Source of the DNA: Lachnospiraceae bacterium
GTDB lineage: Bacteria; Bacillota; Clostridia; Lachnospirales; Lachnospiraceae
NCBI GenBank assembly: GCA_910575475.1
Contig: CAJTGD010000001.1
Span: forward strand, 124,001-188,000
Direction of reading: 5' to 3'
Length of the DNA: 64,000 nucleotides
Shown: in pieces, positions 52,042 through 62,119 of the stretch
How positions within the stretch are numbered: position 1 is the stretch's first letter
Layout: every line of letters begins with the position of its first letter
Notes under the pieces: generated by a model
Databases searched by the model: none
What the model was told of the DNA's origin: nothing
What the model saw: the letters and a program-made list of their open reading frames with translations, nothing else
Made by a program: the position numbers and the translations under genes

Positions 52042-53652
52042 ATGAAGATGGCAGAACTCAATTTAAGTAAGTATGGTATTACCGGAACTACAGAAATTGT
52101 ACACAATCCTTCATATGAAATGTTATTTGAAGAGGAAACAAGACCTGATCTGGAAGGTTATGAAAAGGGCCAGGTAAGCGAACTGGGTGCAGTCAATGTA
52201 ATGACTGGTATCTATACGGGCCGTTCACCCAAAGATAAGTTCATCGTTATGGATGAAAATTCAAAGGATACCGTATGGTGGACTTCCGATGAGTACAAAA
52301 ATGACAACCATCCGGCTTCTGAAGAGACATGGGCTGTTGTAAAGGATCTTGCTCTGAAAGAGCTCTCCAATAAGAGACTCTTTGTAGTAGACGCATTCTG
52401 CGGAACGAACGCTGATACCCGCATGGCAATCCGTTTTATCATGGAAGTTGCGTGGCAGGCACATTTTGTAAAGAACATGTTCATCCAGCCGACAGACGAA
52501 GAGCTGGCAAGCTTTGAGCCAGATTTCGTTGTTTACAACGCTTCCAAGGCAAAGGTGGAAAATTATAAAGAGTTAGGCCTGAATTCTGAGACAGCAGCAG
52601 TATTCAATATCACAAGCCGCGAGCAGGTCATCCTGAACACATGGTACGGCGGAGAGATGAAGAAGGGTATGTTCTCCATGATGAACTACTACCTGCCGCT
52701 GAAGGGCATCGCTTCCATGCACTGCTCCGCTAATACAGATATGAACGGCGAAAATACCGCGATCTTCTTCGGTCTTTCCGGAACAGGCAAGACAACGCTT
52801 TCCACAGACCCGAAGCGTCTCCTCATCGGTGATGACGAGCACGGCTGGGATGACAACGGCGTCTTCAACTTCGAAGGTGGCTGCTATGCGAAGGTCATCA
52901 ACCTGGATAAAGAATCTGAGCCGGATATCTACAACGCGATCAAGCGCAACGCCCTGCTTGAGAACGTAACACTGGATGAGAACGGCAAGATCGACTTCAA
53001 CGATAAGAGCGTGACCGAGAATACACGTGTATCTTACCCGATCGACCACATTGAAAAGATCGTCCGCCCGGTATCCGCGGCTCCGGCAGCGAAGGAAGTC
53101 ATCTTCCTGTCCGCAGACGCGTTCGGCGTACTTCCTCCGGTATCCATCCTGACTCCGGAACAGACACAGTACTATTTCCTGTCCGGCTTTACCGCTAAGC
53201 TTGCCGGAACAGAGCGCGGTATCACAGAGCCGACACCGACCTTCTCCGCATGCTTCGGACAGGCATTCCTGGAACTGCATCCGACCAAGTACGGCGAAGA
53301 GCTTGTAAAGAGAATGGAAGCAAACGGCGCGAAGGCATATCTGGTAAATACCGGATGGAACGGCACAGGCAAGCGTATCACCATCAAGGATACCCGCGGT
53401 ATCATCGACGCGATCTTAAGCGGCGATATCCTGAAAGCACCGACCAAGAAGATTCCGTACTTCAACTTCGAAGTTCCGACAGAGCTTCCAGGCGTAGATT
53501 CCGGTATCCTGGATCCCCGCGATACTTATGCAGATGCTGCTGAGTGGGAGACCAAGGCGAAGGATCTGGCTGAGAGATTCGTCAAGAACTTTAAAAAATA
53601 TGAGGGCAATGAAGCTGGTAAGGCTTTGGTTTCCGCTGGTCCTCAGTTATAA
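52042..53652 (+). CDS. pckA: Phosphoenolpyruvate carboxykinase (ATP)
   Basis: A 536-aa enzyme that interconverts oxaloacetate plus ATP with PEP, CO2 and ADP. Motifs: [10 protein letters not shown] near the N-terminus, kinase-1a loop [11 protein letters not shown] (about 250), metal site [18 protein letters not shown] near the C-terminus. In anaerobic clostridia it often runs in the carboxylating direction. GAGAGG precedes the ATG. Codon use is the most regular in the window, suggesting high expression. Confidence 0.97.
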   Translation: MKMAELNLSKYGITGTTEIVHNPSYEMLFEEETRPDLEGYEKGQVSELGAVNVMTGIYTGRSPKDKFIVMDENSKDTVWWTSDEYKNDNHPASEETWAVVKDLALKELSNKRLFVVDAFCGTNADTRMAIRFIMEVAWQAHFVKNMFIQPTDEELASFEPDFVVYNASKAKVENYKELGLNSETAAVFNITSREQVILNTWYGGEMKKGMFSMMNYYLPLKGIASMHCSANTDMNGENTAIFFGLSGTGKTTLSTDPKRLLIGDDEHGWDDNGVFNFEGGCYAKVINLDKESEPDIYNAIKRNALLENVTLDENGKIDFNDKSVTENTRVSYPIDHIEKIVRPVSAAPAAKEVIFLSADAFGVLPPVSILTPEQTQYYFLSGFTAKLAGTERGITEPTPTFSACFGQAFLELHPTKYGEELVKRMEANGAKAYLVNTGWNGTGKRITIKDTRGIIDAILSGDILKAPTKKIPYFNFEVPTELPGVDSGILDPRDTYADAAEWETKAKDLAERFVKNFKKYEGNEAGKALVSAGPQL

Positions 53653-53685
53653 ATTTCAATACGAGATTGATTGGATCCGACTATA

Positions 53686-53713
53686 AGAAACAGGGGCAAA
53701 GGCTCCTGTTTCT
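53686..53713 (+). terminator. Terminator of pckA
   Basis: AGAAACAGGGG (53686-53696 region) pairs with CTCCTGTTTCT (53703-53713), followed by TTCTT. It lies about 35 bp past the stop. Confidence 0.85.
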
Positions 53714-53802
53714 TTCTTAGTAACTGTCCGGATCAATCTGCAAAACGTTTGCAGGATTTTTCCGCGCAGTCCCTTACTGCGGATCAGGAGGAACGAATAT
53801 CC

Positions 53803-54495
53803 ATGAAAACAAAAGCATTCAAAGCCGCCCTGCCTCATACCATCCCCATCTGTATCGGGTTTCTTTTTTTGGGGATGTCATACGGATTTCTCATGCGGAG
53901 CAAGGGCTTTTCCTTTGTCTATCCCATGTTCATGAGCCTGTTCATCTTTGCCGGTTCTATGGAATTTGTCACGGTGGAACTGCTGCTGTCCGCCTTTCAT
54001 CCGCTGCATGCCTTTTTCCTGGCGCTGATGGTCAATGCGAGGCATCTGTTCTACGGGATCTCCATGCTGGAAAAGTATAAGAATACGGGCTGGAAAAAGC
54101 CTTATCTGATCTATGGGATGTGCGACGAATCCTTTACAGTCAACTGTACCGTGACGCCGCCCCCGGATGTGGACAGGGGATGGTTCATGCTCTTTGTGAC
54201 GCTGCTGAATCAGATGTACTGGGTCGCGGGCGCGACCATGGGAGCCCTTCTGGGATATGTTATCCATTTTGACACGACAGGCATCGAGTTCGTCATGACG
54301 GCGCTGTTTGTCGTCATGTTCTTCAACCAGTGGGAGGAATCTAAGGATCACCGCCCGGCCCTCATTGGCCTGGGCTGTTCGCTTCTCTGCCTGCTGGTAT
54401 TCGGAAGCCAGGGCTTTATCCTGCCTGCCATGGCACTGATCATCCTGTGTTTTTCCATAGGCAGAAGGTACCATAAGAAGGAGGAGACGCCATGA
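53803..54495 (+). CDS. azlC: AzlC-family branched-chain amino acid exporter subunit
   Basis: A 230-aa membrane protein with about six helices. [22 protein letters not shown] and the highly conserved [12 protein letters not shown] are typical of AzlC/YgaZ. It exports branched-chain amino acids together with AzlD. The start at 53803 follows AGGAGG; the open frame begins much earlier, inside the pckA terminator. The stop overlaps azlD by 4 bp. Confidence 0.93.
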   Translation: MKTKAFKAALPHTIPICIGFLFLGMSYGFLMRSKGFSFVYPMFMSLFIFAGSMEFVTVELLLSAFHPLHAFFLALMVNARHLFYGISMLEKYKNTGWKKPYLIYGMCDESFTVNCTVTPPPDVDRGWFMLFVTLLNQMYWVAGATMGALLGYVIHFDTTGIEFVMTALFVVMFFNQWEESKDHRPALIGLGCSLLCLLVFGSQGFILPAMALIILCFSIGRRYHKKEETP

Positions 54496-54818
54496 CAACC
54501 GCACAGAGTATTCTCACGATCCTGGCCGTCGTGCTGGGAACCATGACGACACGCTTCCTTCCTTTTTTCATATTTCCGGAGGGCAAGGAGCCGCCCCGCT
54601 ATATTACATATCTTGGAACGGTCCTGCCCTATGCGGTGATCGGGCTGCTGGTAGTGTACTGCTTAAAGGACGCGTTCGGCGGCGGACATTTTGCCCTGCC
54701 GGAGCTGATCGCCATTCTTTTTATTGTGATTCTGCATAAGTGGAAAAGGAATACCTTGCTCAGCATCGGAGGCGGAACGGTTTTATATATGTTTCTGGTA
54801 CAGACGGTTTTTCGATAA
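54492..54818 (+). CDS. azlD: AzlD-family exporter subunit
   Basis: A 108-aa protein with about four helices. [13 protein letters not shown] and [20 protein letters not shown] are typical of AzlD, the small partner of AzlC. It is translated from an ATG inside the azlC end. The pair exports branched-chain amino acids or related compounds. Confidence 0.93.
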   Translation: MTTAQSILTILAVVLGTMTTRFLPFFIFPEGKEPPRYITYLGTVLPYAVIGLLVVYCLKDAFGGGHFALPELIAILFIVILHKWKRNTLLSIGGGTVLYMFLVQTVFR

Positions 54819-54875
54819 TACTGTTGCTGGAAAAATACACATCATATCACATAAAAATAGACGGAGGTTTTTTTA

Positions 54876-55451
54876 ATGGAAAAGAAACTATCAAGAGAAG
54901 ACGCATGGAAAATGCTGACAGACTACACAAAGTCTCCTGCCCTGCAGCAGCACGCTCTGGCTGTGGAAGCTGTGATGAGTCACTTCGGACGCCTGAACGG
55001 CGAGGATGAGGAGGTCTGGGGCGTGGCAGGACTGCTGCACGACCTGGATTATGAACAGTTCCCGGAGGAGCATTGCAAAAAGGCCGAGGAGATCATGCGT
55101 GAGCATGGAATTGACGAGGTCTACATCCGCGCCATGAGCTGCCACGGATACGGACTCTGTACGGACACAAAACCAGAAAGCCAGATGGAGAAGGTGCTGT
55201 ATACGATCGACGAGCTGACCGGCCTGATCAACGCAGCCTGTCTGATGCGCCCCTCCAAAAGCGTATTGGACCTGGAGGTGAAGTCTGTAAAGAAAAAATT
55301 CAAGGACAAGCGGTTCGCCGCCGGCGTAGACCGCGACGTCATCCGCAAAGGTTCTGAAATGCTGGGAATGGAACTGGACGAGGTGATCCGGGAGACCATC
55401 GAAGGGATGAAGGAAAAGGCAGAAGAGATCGGATTGAAGGGGAATCTGTAG
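54876..55451 (+). CDS. HD-domain phosphohydrolase
   Basis: A 191-aa protein with the HD signature: His near QHALAVEAVM, HD in GLLHDLDYEQ, and a second His in SCHGYGLC. The C-terminal half is helical (KSVKKKFKDKRFAAG). These single-domain HD proteins hydrolyse phosphoesters of unknown kind. It has its own GGAGG site about 10 nt before the ATG and follows azlD by 57 bp. Confidence 0.9.
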   Translation: MEKKLSREDAWKMLTDYTKSPALQQHALAVEAVMSHFGRLNGEDEEVWGVAGLLHDLDYEQFPEEHCKKAEEIMREHGIDEVYIRAMSCHGYGLCTDTKPESQMEKVLYTIDELTGLINAACLMRPSKSVLDLEVKSVKKKFKDKRFAAGVDRDVIRKGSEMLGMELDEVIRETIEGMKEKAEEIGLKGNL

Positions 55452-55562
55452 ACTTTTATTGGTTTTCGGACGCTATTTTCCAGGCATCTGCTTTTCCCGT
55501 TATTCGATCATTTTCTAAAACTGCACGGCCGCAAGCATCAATCTGTTTTCTAAATGCCTCGC

Positions 55563-55605
55563 TATACTTTGTGAAACGGCCGCATGGCCATAATGGGATG
55601 CCCTT
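55563..55605 (-). repeat. Interspersed 42-bp repeat, copy 2
   Basis: On the minus strand it reads AAGGGCATCCCATTATGGCC then ATGCGGCCGTTTCACAAAGT and ATA, near-identical to 7911-7952. It lies between the HD gene and the AraC gene. A short hairpin (ATGCCC-aa-GGGCAT) borders it. Confidence 0.85.
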
Positions 55606-55696
55606 GGGCATGACAAAAGAAAGCAAGGAATGTCGGGACAGCGTAAAGAAAAAAGGCTATACTTGAACCACAGCATACAGCAGGAGGTGGAGCATC

Positions 55697-56554
55697 ATGG
55701 AATGGGCAGATGCCATCAGCGAAGCGGTCAATTTTATGGAAAGCCATATTACAGAACATATTACCATGTACGACGTGGCAAATCATGTAAATATTTCGCC
55801 GTTTTATTTTCACAAGGGTTTCAGTATCCTGTGCGGATTTTCTATAGCGGAATACATCCGAAACCGCAGAATGGCGCTCGCGGGGGAGGAACTGATCACC
55901 AGCGACATTACGGTTATGGAGCTTGCCATGAAGTACGGCTATGATTCTTCCGACAGTTTTACAAAAGCCTTTTCCCGTTTTCATGGGTATACGCCTCTGG
56001 CAGTGCGCAGGAATCAGACAATGGTCAAAACTTTCGCGCCGCTGAAGCTGACAATTTCATTGAAGGGTGGTTATATTATGGATTACAGAATTGTCAAAAA
56101 AGAAGCCTTTACTGTTTTAGGAGTGTCAAAGGAGTTCCGCTATGAGAATGCGAAGCAGGAGATTCCCCTGTTTTGGCAGGAGCACTATTCTTCGGGAAAA
56201 GGGGAATCTGTCTGCGGAATGTTCGGCATCAACATCGATCCGCAGATGGGGAATGAGACATTTGAGTATCTGATCGCAGATGTGTATCATCCGTCTGCAG
56301 ATATTCCGGACGGGTTTGCCGTAAGGATGATCCCGGCGTTTACATGGGCGGTTTTCCCCTGCCGTGGCGCGCTCCCGAATGCATTGCAGGACGTCAATAC
56401 AAAGATATTCTCGGAATGGCTTCCCGCATTGCAGGATTATGAATTTGCGGCAGGATACTGCGTTGAGATGTATGACGCGCCGGACAAGTATCCTAAGGGA
56501 ACCGATGATGAAAATTATTATACCGAGATCTGGATCCCTGTCAAAAAGAAATAA
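55697..56554 (+). CDS. AraC regulator with GyrI-like effector domain
   Basis: A 285-aa protein. Two HTH motifs form the N-terminal DNA-binding domain (TMYDVANHVNISPFYFHKGF, TVMELAMKYGYDSSDSFTKA). The C-terminal half (about 125-285) is a GyrI-like small-molecule-binding domain (FTVLGVSKEF, YEFAAGYCVEMYDAP, YTEIWIPVKK), as in multidrug-sensing Rob-like regulators. GGAGGTGG precedes the ATG. The controlled genes are unknown. Confidence 0.92.
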   Translation: MEWADAISEAVNFMESHITEHITMYDVANHVNISPFYFHKGFSILCGFSIAEYIRNRRMALAGEELITSDITVMELAMKYGYDSSDSFTKAFSRFHGYTPLAVRRNQTMVKTFAPLKLTISLKGGYIMDYRIVKKEAFTVLGVSKEFRYENAKQEIPLFWQEHYSSGKGESVCGMFGINIDPQMGNETFEYLIADVYHPSADIPDGFAVRMIPAFTWAVFPCRGALPNALQDVNTKIFSEWLPALQDYEFAAGYCVEMYDAPDKYPKGTDDENYYTEIWIPVKKK

Positions 56555-56625
56555 GCGGTCTATGATTTTCCCCCTGCCCTGCTGCCAATGTCCTGCTTGC
56601 AGCAAGGCAGGGGGATTTATGCTTT

Positions 56626-57126
56626 TCATTTTGTGCGCGCTTCACGTCTCAGATACTCCCGGATCAGCAGCGGCTGTATGTCAGGATATGTCCAGGCCTC
56701 CGGCAGTTCTTCAAAGAACTCCACCTTTTCTATCTCGCTGTGCAGTTCCTGTTCAAACTTCCTGATCTCTGCATAAAACAGCATCCCAAAGGTCTCTTCC
56801 CCTGTTTGATTGACCCGTGTCCGCCCGATTACGGAATAAACGCAGACAGGACGGAGGTCGTATTCTATAGCGCCTGTCTCTTCATATAATTCCCTTTTTG
56901 CAGTTTCCAGGATACTTTCATGTTCTTCTCTATGGCCGCCGGGCACTTCGTATGTATTTCTGTCTTTGTGCTTACAGAATACCCATTTCCCATCTGCCCT
57001 GGAAATAATGACGGCGAATTTTAAATTCGAATCTTCTACTGTTGGGCCGCTGAAAGGCGCCTCGTTATTCACGTCCCTGCGGGACGAGTGTACTTCGTCC
57101 AATAAGGGATAAAATTTCACTTCCAT
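56626..57126 (-). CDS. NUDIX hydrolase
   Basis: A 166-aa protein with a complete Nudix box: GGHREEHESILETAKRELYE then ETGA (about 65-88). It should hydrolyse a nucleoside diphosphate-linked compound; the YSVIGRTRVNQTGEETFGML segment is shared by 8-oxo-dGTP-type relatives. The N-terminal 30 residues (VEDSNLKFAVIISRADGKWV) form the first strands. Single gene. Confidence 0.9.
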   Translation of the reverse strand: MEVKFYPLLDEVHSSRRDVNNEAPFSGPTVEDSNLKFAVIISRADGKWVFCKHKDRNTYEVPGGHREEHESILETAKRELYEETGAIEYDLRPVCVYSVIGRTRVNQTGEETFGMLFYAEIRKFEQELHSEIEKVEFFEELPEAWTYPDIQPLLIREYLRREARTK

Positions 57127-57270
57127 TCGTTCTTCTCCCAGTCAATTGCAGCATCTATTTACGAAAACACTCAACTGTACGGTTAGATGCTCTAAAGAAC
57201 ATCCAACCTACTCATCCATTCGCAAAAACCTTGCTGACGCACTCTTACGTCTGCTAACACAGCTGTACGG

Positions 57271-58206
57271 TCAGAAAATGCTCAGCTGCGGGTCCCGTAA
57301 AGATTTCACTTTCCTGTCTGTCACCCGATCCTCCGGCTCCATCCTTCCGCAGAGCAGCGGCGAATCCGCATCATAGCATGCTATGCATTTTTGCACCTGT
57401 TCCCCGTTATAATTCGCATAGCAATACCGGCACCCATTTCCGCAGGTATTGTAGGCTCCCACATCGATACTTTCACAGCAGCCGCAGGCTTCTCTCTGGT
57501 TTTTGTCCTTTTCTGCGCTCAGTGAACATCCCGCAATCTTCTCGATCTGCTTTTTGTCAATACAGCTTCCGTGCCGGATTCCCACATCCTGCAGATTGAT
57601 CTGCTCCGCACAGGTTTCGACCGTCAGCCCGCAGCTATTTGCAATGTGCGACATTCCCTTCGCGATTTCCGTCATTTCTTCCCTGCTCAGGTTCTTTATA
57701 TGCAGATCCTTTGTATTGCGCAGCGTTTTCGCATAAAAATCCACAAAGCTGATGACCGCCTTTTCCGTGTAACCTTTGAGACAGCCGACAATCTCTTCAA
57801 ATGCTTTCAAGTGATATTCCATCGTATACCTGTCATTTACCAGGATCGGATCGTACCGCCAGACGACTCTCTCCTTCCCCGCTTTTTCAGATAATCTCTG
57901 AAATGTACCGATCAGCTCTTTCCTTTTATCCGGAAGCCCCGGTTCGATATCCCTTCCATATCCCGTCAGCGTAAACTGAAAATAAAAGGGATATTCCCGC
58001 AGTTCATCCAGCCTTTCCAGCATCGGCGCCGGATTTTTGCTCCAGAACACGATGCAGTCCACCACTTCCGGAGACAGAGCGATCCTGCTCACCTGACGGG
58101 GATTCATCGGGTTTCTGACATACAGAAAGCCTTCCCGGATCCGCCGGAAAAACCACTCCGCATAGAAGGCGGGGATATCTGTTCTTCTGCTGACACTTAA
58201 GATCAT
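57271..58206 (-). CDS. DUF1848 family protein
   Basis: A 311-aa protein starting MILSVSRRTDIPAFYAEWFF; AAAGGAT lies before the start at 58206. Its motifs are the family ones: GFLYVRNPMNPRQVSRIALS, VFWSKNPAPML, YPFYFQFTLTGYGRDIEPGL, and a C-terminal Cys cluster, CGNGCRYCYANY, that may bind a metal cluster. It is sometimes compared to radical SAM enzymes, but the reaction is unknown. An in-frame open stretch extends to 58305. Confidence 0.88.
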   Translation of the reverse strand: MILSVSRRTDIPAFYAEWFFRRIREGFLYVRNPMNPRQVSRIALSPEVVDCIVFWSKNPAPMLERLDELREYPFYFQFTLTGYGRDIEPGLPDKRKELIGTFQRLSEKAGKERVVWRYDPILVNDRYTMEYHLKAFEEIVGCLKGYTEKAVISFVDFYAKTLRNTKDLHIKNLSREEMTEIAKGMSHIANSCGLTVETCAEQINLQDVGIRHGSCIDKKQIEKIAGCSLSAEKDKNQREACGCCESIDVGAYNTCGNGCRYCYANYNGEQVQKCIACYDADSPLLCGRMEPEDRVTDRKVKSLRDPQLSIF

Positions 58207-58308
58207 AATATTTTTATCCTTTTTTACTGCACTGGAGACATTCAAAACGTATCTTCCCTTGCCTTTGCCCTGAATTGCCTTAATCAAGCCCTGTGCCTCC
58301 ATCATTTT

Positions 58309-58345
58309 AAAAACCGCAGTCTCCTGACGGAAACTGCGATTTTTT
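58309..58345 (-). terminator. Terminator of the hom-apgM operon
   Basis: CGCAGT (58315-58320) pairs with ACTGCG (58333-58338); the T-run on the minus strand lies at 58309-58313. It starts right at the apgM stop. Confidence 0.8.
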
Positions 58346-59561
58346 ATTTTTCATTGCTCTCAACCAGATGCCGGATCAGCATATGCCCCTTCTCCACCAG
58401 GATCCCGCTCTCCTGCCCGGTCTTTTCATCGTACCGGACCGCTTTGCCGCCCAGATCCGCAGTGCTGTCATACAGCAGATAGGGAACCGGATCCCCGACA
58501 TGGGTGCGCACCCGAACCGGAGTCGGATGATCGGGCAGTACCAGCATGCGGAAGTCCATACCTTCCGCTTCCAGGGTTTTCGCGATCGGGCCGATGATCT
58601 GCGCATCGATCCGCTCGATCGCCGTGATCTTGTCCGTAAAGCTCCCCTGATGTCCCATCTCGTCCGGAGCCTCGATATGGATATACACAAAATCCATATC
58701 CCCCCGGAGCGCATCTATGGCTGCCTGTCCCTTGCCCGTGTAGTTCGTATCCAAGCCGCCGTTGGCGCCTTCCACGGTGATATTTCGCATTCCTGCGCCC
58801 ACCGCAATGCCTTTCAGCAGATCCACGGCAGAGACCATGGCGCCCTTCAGATGATGCTCCTGCTCAAAGGAGGTCAGCGCGGGCCGGGTGCCGGCTCCCC
58901 AGAACCAGGCGGAGTTGGCCGGGTTCAGTCCCTGTTCCTTCCGCTTCACATTGATGGGATGGCCCGACAGGATGTCATAGCTCTTCACCATCATCTCCCG
59001 GAGCACCGGGTCTGCCGGCAGGTATTCCCCAATCCGCCGGGTCAATATGTCATGGGGCGCAGTCAGCTCCACCACTCTGCCCTGCTTCCAGATCAGCAGA
59101 TGCCGGTAGCTGGTTCCCACATAAAACTCATACCCGTCCCGCTTCAATCCTTCCTTCAATGCCTCGATCAGGACTGCCGCGTCCTTGCTGCTGATCTCTC
59201 CTGCGCTGTGATCCAGGATCCGCCGGTCCTCGTAGTTTTCTTCCTCCTCAGACAGTGTCACCACATTGCAGCGGAACGACACGTCATCCTCTTTCATATC
59301 CACCCCGATGCTCAGCGCTTCCAGCGGGGAACGCCCGGAATAGTATTTAACCGGGTCGTATCCCATGACCGACAGGTTGGCCGTATCGCTGCCCGGAGAC
59401 ATCCCCTCCGGCACCGTCCGCACCATGCCGATCTCGGAGCGGGGAGCCAGCCGGTCCATATTGGGCGTGCGCGCCGCTTCCAGAGGCGTCCTTCCATCCA
59501 GCTCCGGCAGCGGTTCATCCGCCATCCCGTCGCACAAAACAATCACATATTTTTTCATCAT
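58344..59561 (-). CDS. apgM: Archaeal-type phosphoglycerate mutase family; probable homoserine kinase
   Basis: A 405-aa member of the cofactor-independent phosphoglycerate mutase (ApgM) family: N-terminal metal site YVIVLCDGMADEP, the catalytic Ser in GMSPGSDTANLSVMGYDP, YSGRSPLEALSIGV and VLPDHPTPVRVRTH. It starts 6 bp after hom. In several bacteria lacking ThrB, this hom-linked paralogue was proposed to phosphorylate homoserine. No thrB is seen in the window. Mutase activity remains possible. Confidence 0.9.
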   Translation of the reverse strand: MMKKYVIVLCDGMADEPLPELDGRTPLEAARTPNMDRLAPRSEIGMVRTVPEGMSPGSDTANLSVMGYDPVKYYSGRSPLEALSIGVDMKEDDVSFRCNVVTLSEEEENYEDRRILDHSAGEISSKDAAVLIEALKEGLKRDGYEFYVGTSYRHLLIWKQGRVVELTAPHDILTRRIGEYLPADPVLREMMVKSYDILSGHPINVKRKEQGLNPANSAWFWGAGTRPALTSFEQEHHLKGAMVSAVDLLKGIAVGAGMRNITVEGANGGLDTNYTGKGQAAIDALRGDMDFVYIHIEAPDEMGHQGSFTDKITAIERIDAQIIGPIAKTLEAEGMDFRMLVLPDHPTPVRVRTHVGDPVPYLLYDSTADLGGKAVRYDEKTGQESGILVEKGHMLIRHLVESNEK

Positions 59562-59567
59562 GCCCCA

Positions 59568-60785
59568 CTACCCTTCCACACGGATCCTGTGAAGGATCCC
59601 CGGGAACTCTTTTGCATTTTCCTCGTAAGCCCGCTCGGTCAGCACGCCGGTCAGGAATCCGAATTCCCCTTCCAAGCCGTCTGCCCTGACAATCTCCACC
59701 GATCCAAATTTACTTTCCACGTGAGCTTTCAGCGCCTCCGGCTCCCCGGAGATCCGGACAAAGAACCGTTTGCTTGTATCTTCAAAGGGAAGCAGCTCCA
59801 GCTTGTCGCTCTTCCACATGGTCATGATATTTCTGTGAAGATGCTTTGCCTCGTCCACCACGTCGGCCACCACCGCGCTGGCGGTGGGAAGCTTGCCGGC
59901 TCCGCTGCCGTAGAACATGGCGTCTCCGAGGACATTTCCATGGACAAAGATCGCGTTGAACACGTCATTGACACTGTACAGCGGATGCTCTTTTCTCAGC
60001 AGATACGGCGCAACCATGGCCTGCAGAAGATCTCCCTGCCGCTTGCTGGTGGCCAGCAGCTTGATGGTCATCCCCATGGCCTTTGCGTACATCATGTCCT
60101 CTTTGGTGATATGGGTGATGCCTTCGGTGTAAATGTCTTCGAAGTCTACCTGCTGCCCGGAGATCAGGGAGGACAGAATGGCGATCTTGCGGCAGGCGTC
60201 ATAGCCTTCCACATCCGCCTCCGGATTGCGCTCCGCATAGCCCTTCTCCTGTGCTTCCCTGAGCACGTCGTCATAATCCGAGCCCTCATAGAACATTTTC
60301 GTCATCATATAGTTGGTGGTTCCGTTCAGGATACCGGTGATCTCTTCGATCTCGTCCGCCGTCATGGAGGAATTTAAGGGCCGGATGATCGGGATTCCGC
60401 CTCCTACGCTTGCCTCGAACAGGAAATTGATGTCCCGCTCCCGGGCAATGGACAAAAGCTCCGCCCCGTGCTTGGCAACCAGCGCCTTGTTCGAGGTAGC
60501 TACGCTTTTTCCGGCCAGGAGACATTTTTTCACAAAGGTATAGGCCGGCTCGATCCCGCCCATAACCTCCACTACGATCTGAATCTCCGGATCATTTACA
60601 ATGATGTCAAAATCATGGACGATCTTTTCCTGGATCGGATCCCCAGGGAAATCCCGCAGATCCAGCACATATTTGATACAGAGCTCGTCACCGATCCTCT
60701 GGTTGATACGCGCCCCGTTGGTGTTGATCACCTCCACCACGCCGGAGCCTACCGTACCATACCCCATTACTGCTATATTTACCAT
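59568..60785 (-). CDS. hom: Homoserine dehydrogenase
   Basis: A 405-aa enzyme. NAD(P)-binding GYGTVGSGVVEVI at the N-terminus; SNKALVAKHG and EASVGGGIPIIRPL with catalytic Lys; GILNGTTNYMMTKM and NPEADVEGYDACRK. A C-terminal ACT domain (about 325-405, FFVRISGEPEALKAHV) suggests threonine feedback. It converts aspartate semialdehyde to homoserine. It is co-transcribed with apgM, and both lie downstream of prfB. Confidence 0.95.
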   Translation of the reverse strand: MVNIAVMGYGTVGSGVVEVINTNGARINQRIGDELCIKYVLDLRDFPGDPIQEKIVHDFDIIVNDPEIQIVVEVMGGIEPAYTFVKKCLLAGKSVATSNKALVAKHGAELLSIARERDINFLFEASVGGGIPIIRPLNSSMTADEIEEITGILNGTTNYMMTKMFYEGSDYDDVLREAQEKGYAERNPEADVEGYDACRKIAILSSLISGQQVDFEDIYTEGITHITKEDMMYAKAMGMTIKLLATSKRQGDLLQAMVAPYLLRKEHPLYSVNDVFNAIFVHGNVLGDAMFYGSGAGKLPTASAVVADVVDEAKHLHRNIMTMWKSDKLELLPFEDTSKRFFVRISGEPEALKAHVESKFGSVEIVRADGLEGEFGFLTGVLTERAYEENAKEFPGILHRIRVEG

Positions 60786-60807
60786 CTTTTTCTCTCTTTC
60801 CTTTCTA

Positions 60808-61912
60808 TTATTTACCGGAAGCGCTCAGATAGGCATTGATAAACGGATCAATATTGCCGTCCATCACGCTGCCCACATTGCTGATCTCCGCATTGGTCCG
60901 ATGATCCTTGACCATCGTGTAGGGCTGCATCACATAAGAGCGGATCTGATTTCCGAAATTGATGTCCTTGATGTCTCCGCGGATATCGGACATCTTCTCC
61001 GCCTGCTCCTGCTGTTTCAGCACATACAGCTTGGATTTCAGCATCTGCATGGCCTTGTCCTTGTTCTGGTGCTGGGAACGTTCATTCTGGCACTGTACCA
61101 CGATTCCCGTAGGAAGATGGGTGATCCGGATCGCCGAGGAGGTCTTGTTGATGTGCTGGCCTCCCGCACCGCTGGAGCGGTATGTATCGATCCGAAGGTC
61201 ATCGTCATTGATGTCGATCTCAATGTCATCCTCAATATCCGGGATCACGTCGCAGGAAGAAAATGACGTCTGCCGCTTGCCCGCTGCATTGAACGGGGAA
61301 ATCCGCACCAAACGGTGTACTCCCTTCTCCGAGCGCAGGAAGCCGTAGGCATTCTCGCCGGACACCTCAAAGGTCACGCCCTTGATCCCGGCCACATCCC
61401 CTTCCAGGTAGTCCAGAACTTCCAGCGAAAAGCCTTTTTTCTCCGCCCACCGGCTGTACATCCGGTAGAGCATTCCTGTCCAGTCGCAGGACTCGGTTCC
61501 CCCGGCCCCCGCGTGCAGCGTCACGATGGCATTGCTCTTATCGTACTCTCCGGTCAGAAGAGTCTGGATCCGTAGTTCTTCAAATTCCGCCTTGAAACGC
61601 TCCAGCTCCTCCTGAATCTCCGCGATCGTGTCCTCATCCGGCTCTTCCTCACTCATCTCGATCAGAAGCCCCAGATCCTCATGGTCCGCAAACATTCCCT
61701 CGATCTGTTTGACCGAATCCTGAAGGCTTTTCAGTTCCTTCATCGTGTGCTGGGATTCCTCCGGCTTATCCCAGAATCCCGGTTCTTCAATATTTCTTTC
61801 CAGTTCTTCGATTCTTTCCTTCTTTGACGCTAAGTCAAAGTGAATCCCTCAAATCTTTCAGCGGTTCTTCATATGCAAGCAGAGTTGCTTTTAATTCATC
61901 TAATAAAACCAC
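60808..61912 (-). CDS. prfB: Peptide chain release factor 2 with programmed +1 frameshift
   Basis: A protein of about 367 aa made from two frames. The first starts at GTG 61912 (VVLLDELKATLLAYEEPLKD) and reaches TGA at 61837-61835; the second continues DLASKKERIEELERNI to 60808. The anticodon-like SPF tripeptide (in RISPFNA) and the GGQ loop (GAGGQHINKTS) identify RF2, which ends translation at UGA and UAA. RF2 self-regulates through the frameshift. The gene order with secA upstream is conserved in Clostridia. Confidence 0.95.
61834..61850 (-). promoter_or_regulatory. prfB programmed frameshift site
   Basis: On the minus strand AGGGATTCACTTTGAC: an SD-like AGGG, the slippery CTT and the in-frame UGA followed by C, as in bacterial prfB genes. 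Confidence 0.93.
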
Positions 61913-61966
61913 CTTAATCACCTCTTTCATTTTAATTTTATTTTTTAGACTGTTCACACGGCAGAC

Positions 61967-62014
61967 CACAGACCCGTCTGCTGCGCAGACTATTCGCTGC
62001 TTACGCAGCTTCTG
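61967..62014. repeat. Interspersed GTCTGC/GCAGAC hairpin repeat, copy 2
   Basis: CACAGACCCGTCTGCTGCGC plus AGACTATTCGC and following bases resemble 22643-22690. It lies in the 207-bp gap between secA and prfB, which otherwise holds no gene that I can see. Confidence 0.6.
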
Positions 62015-62119
62015 TCTGTGGTTGTTGGGCGTCCCGCCCAATATCAGTATGAAAAATCAGCCTTTAGCAAGTAAACTTGCACAGTCTGTTTTTTCATACT
62101 GCTGCCGTTCTGGATATGA

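Noticed and set aside
58368-60377. A 669-codon plus-strand frame opposite apgM and hom
   Set aside because: It runs antisense to two clearly conserved enzymes, is rich in His, Arg and Pro as expected for a shadow frame, and shows no domain.
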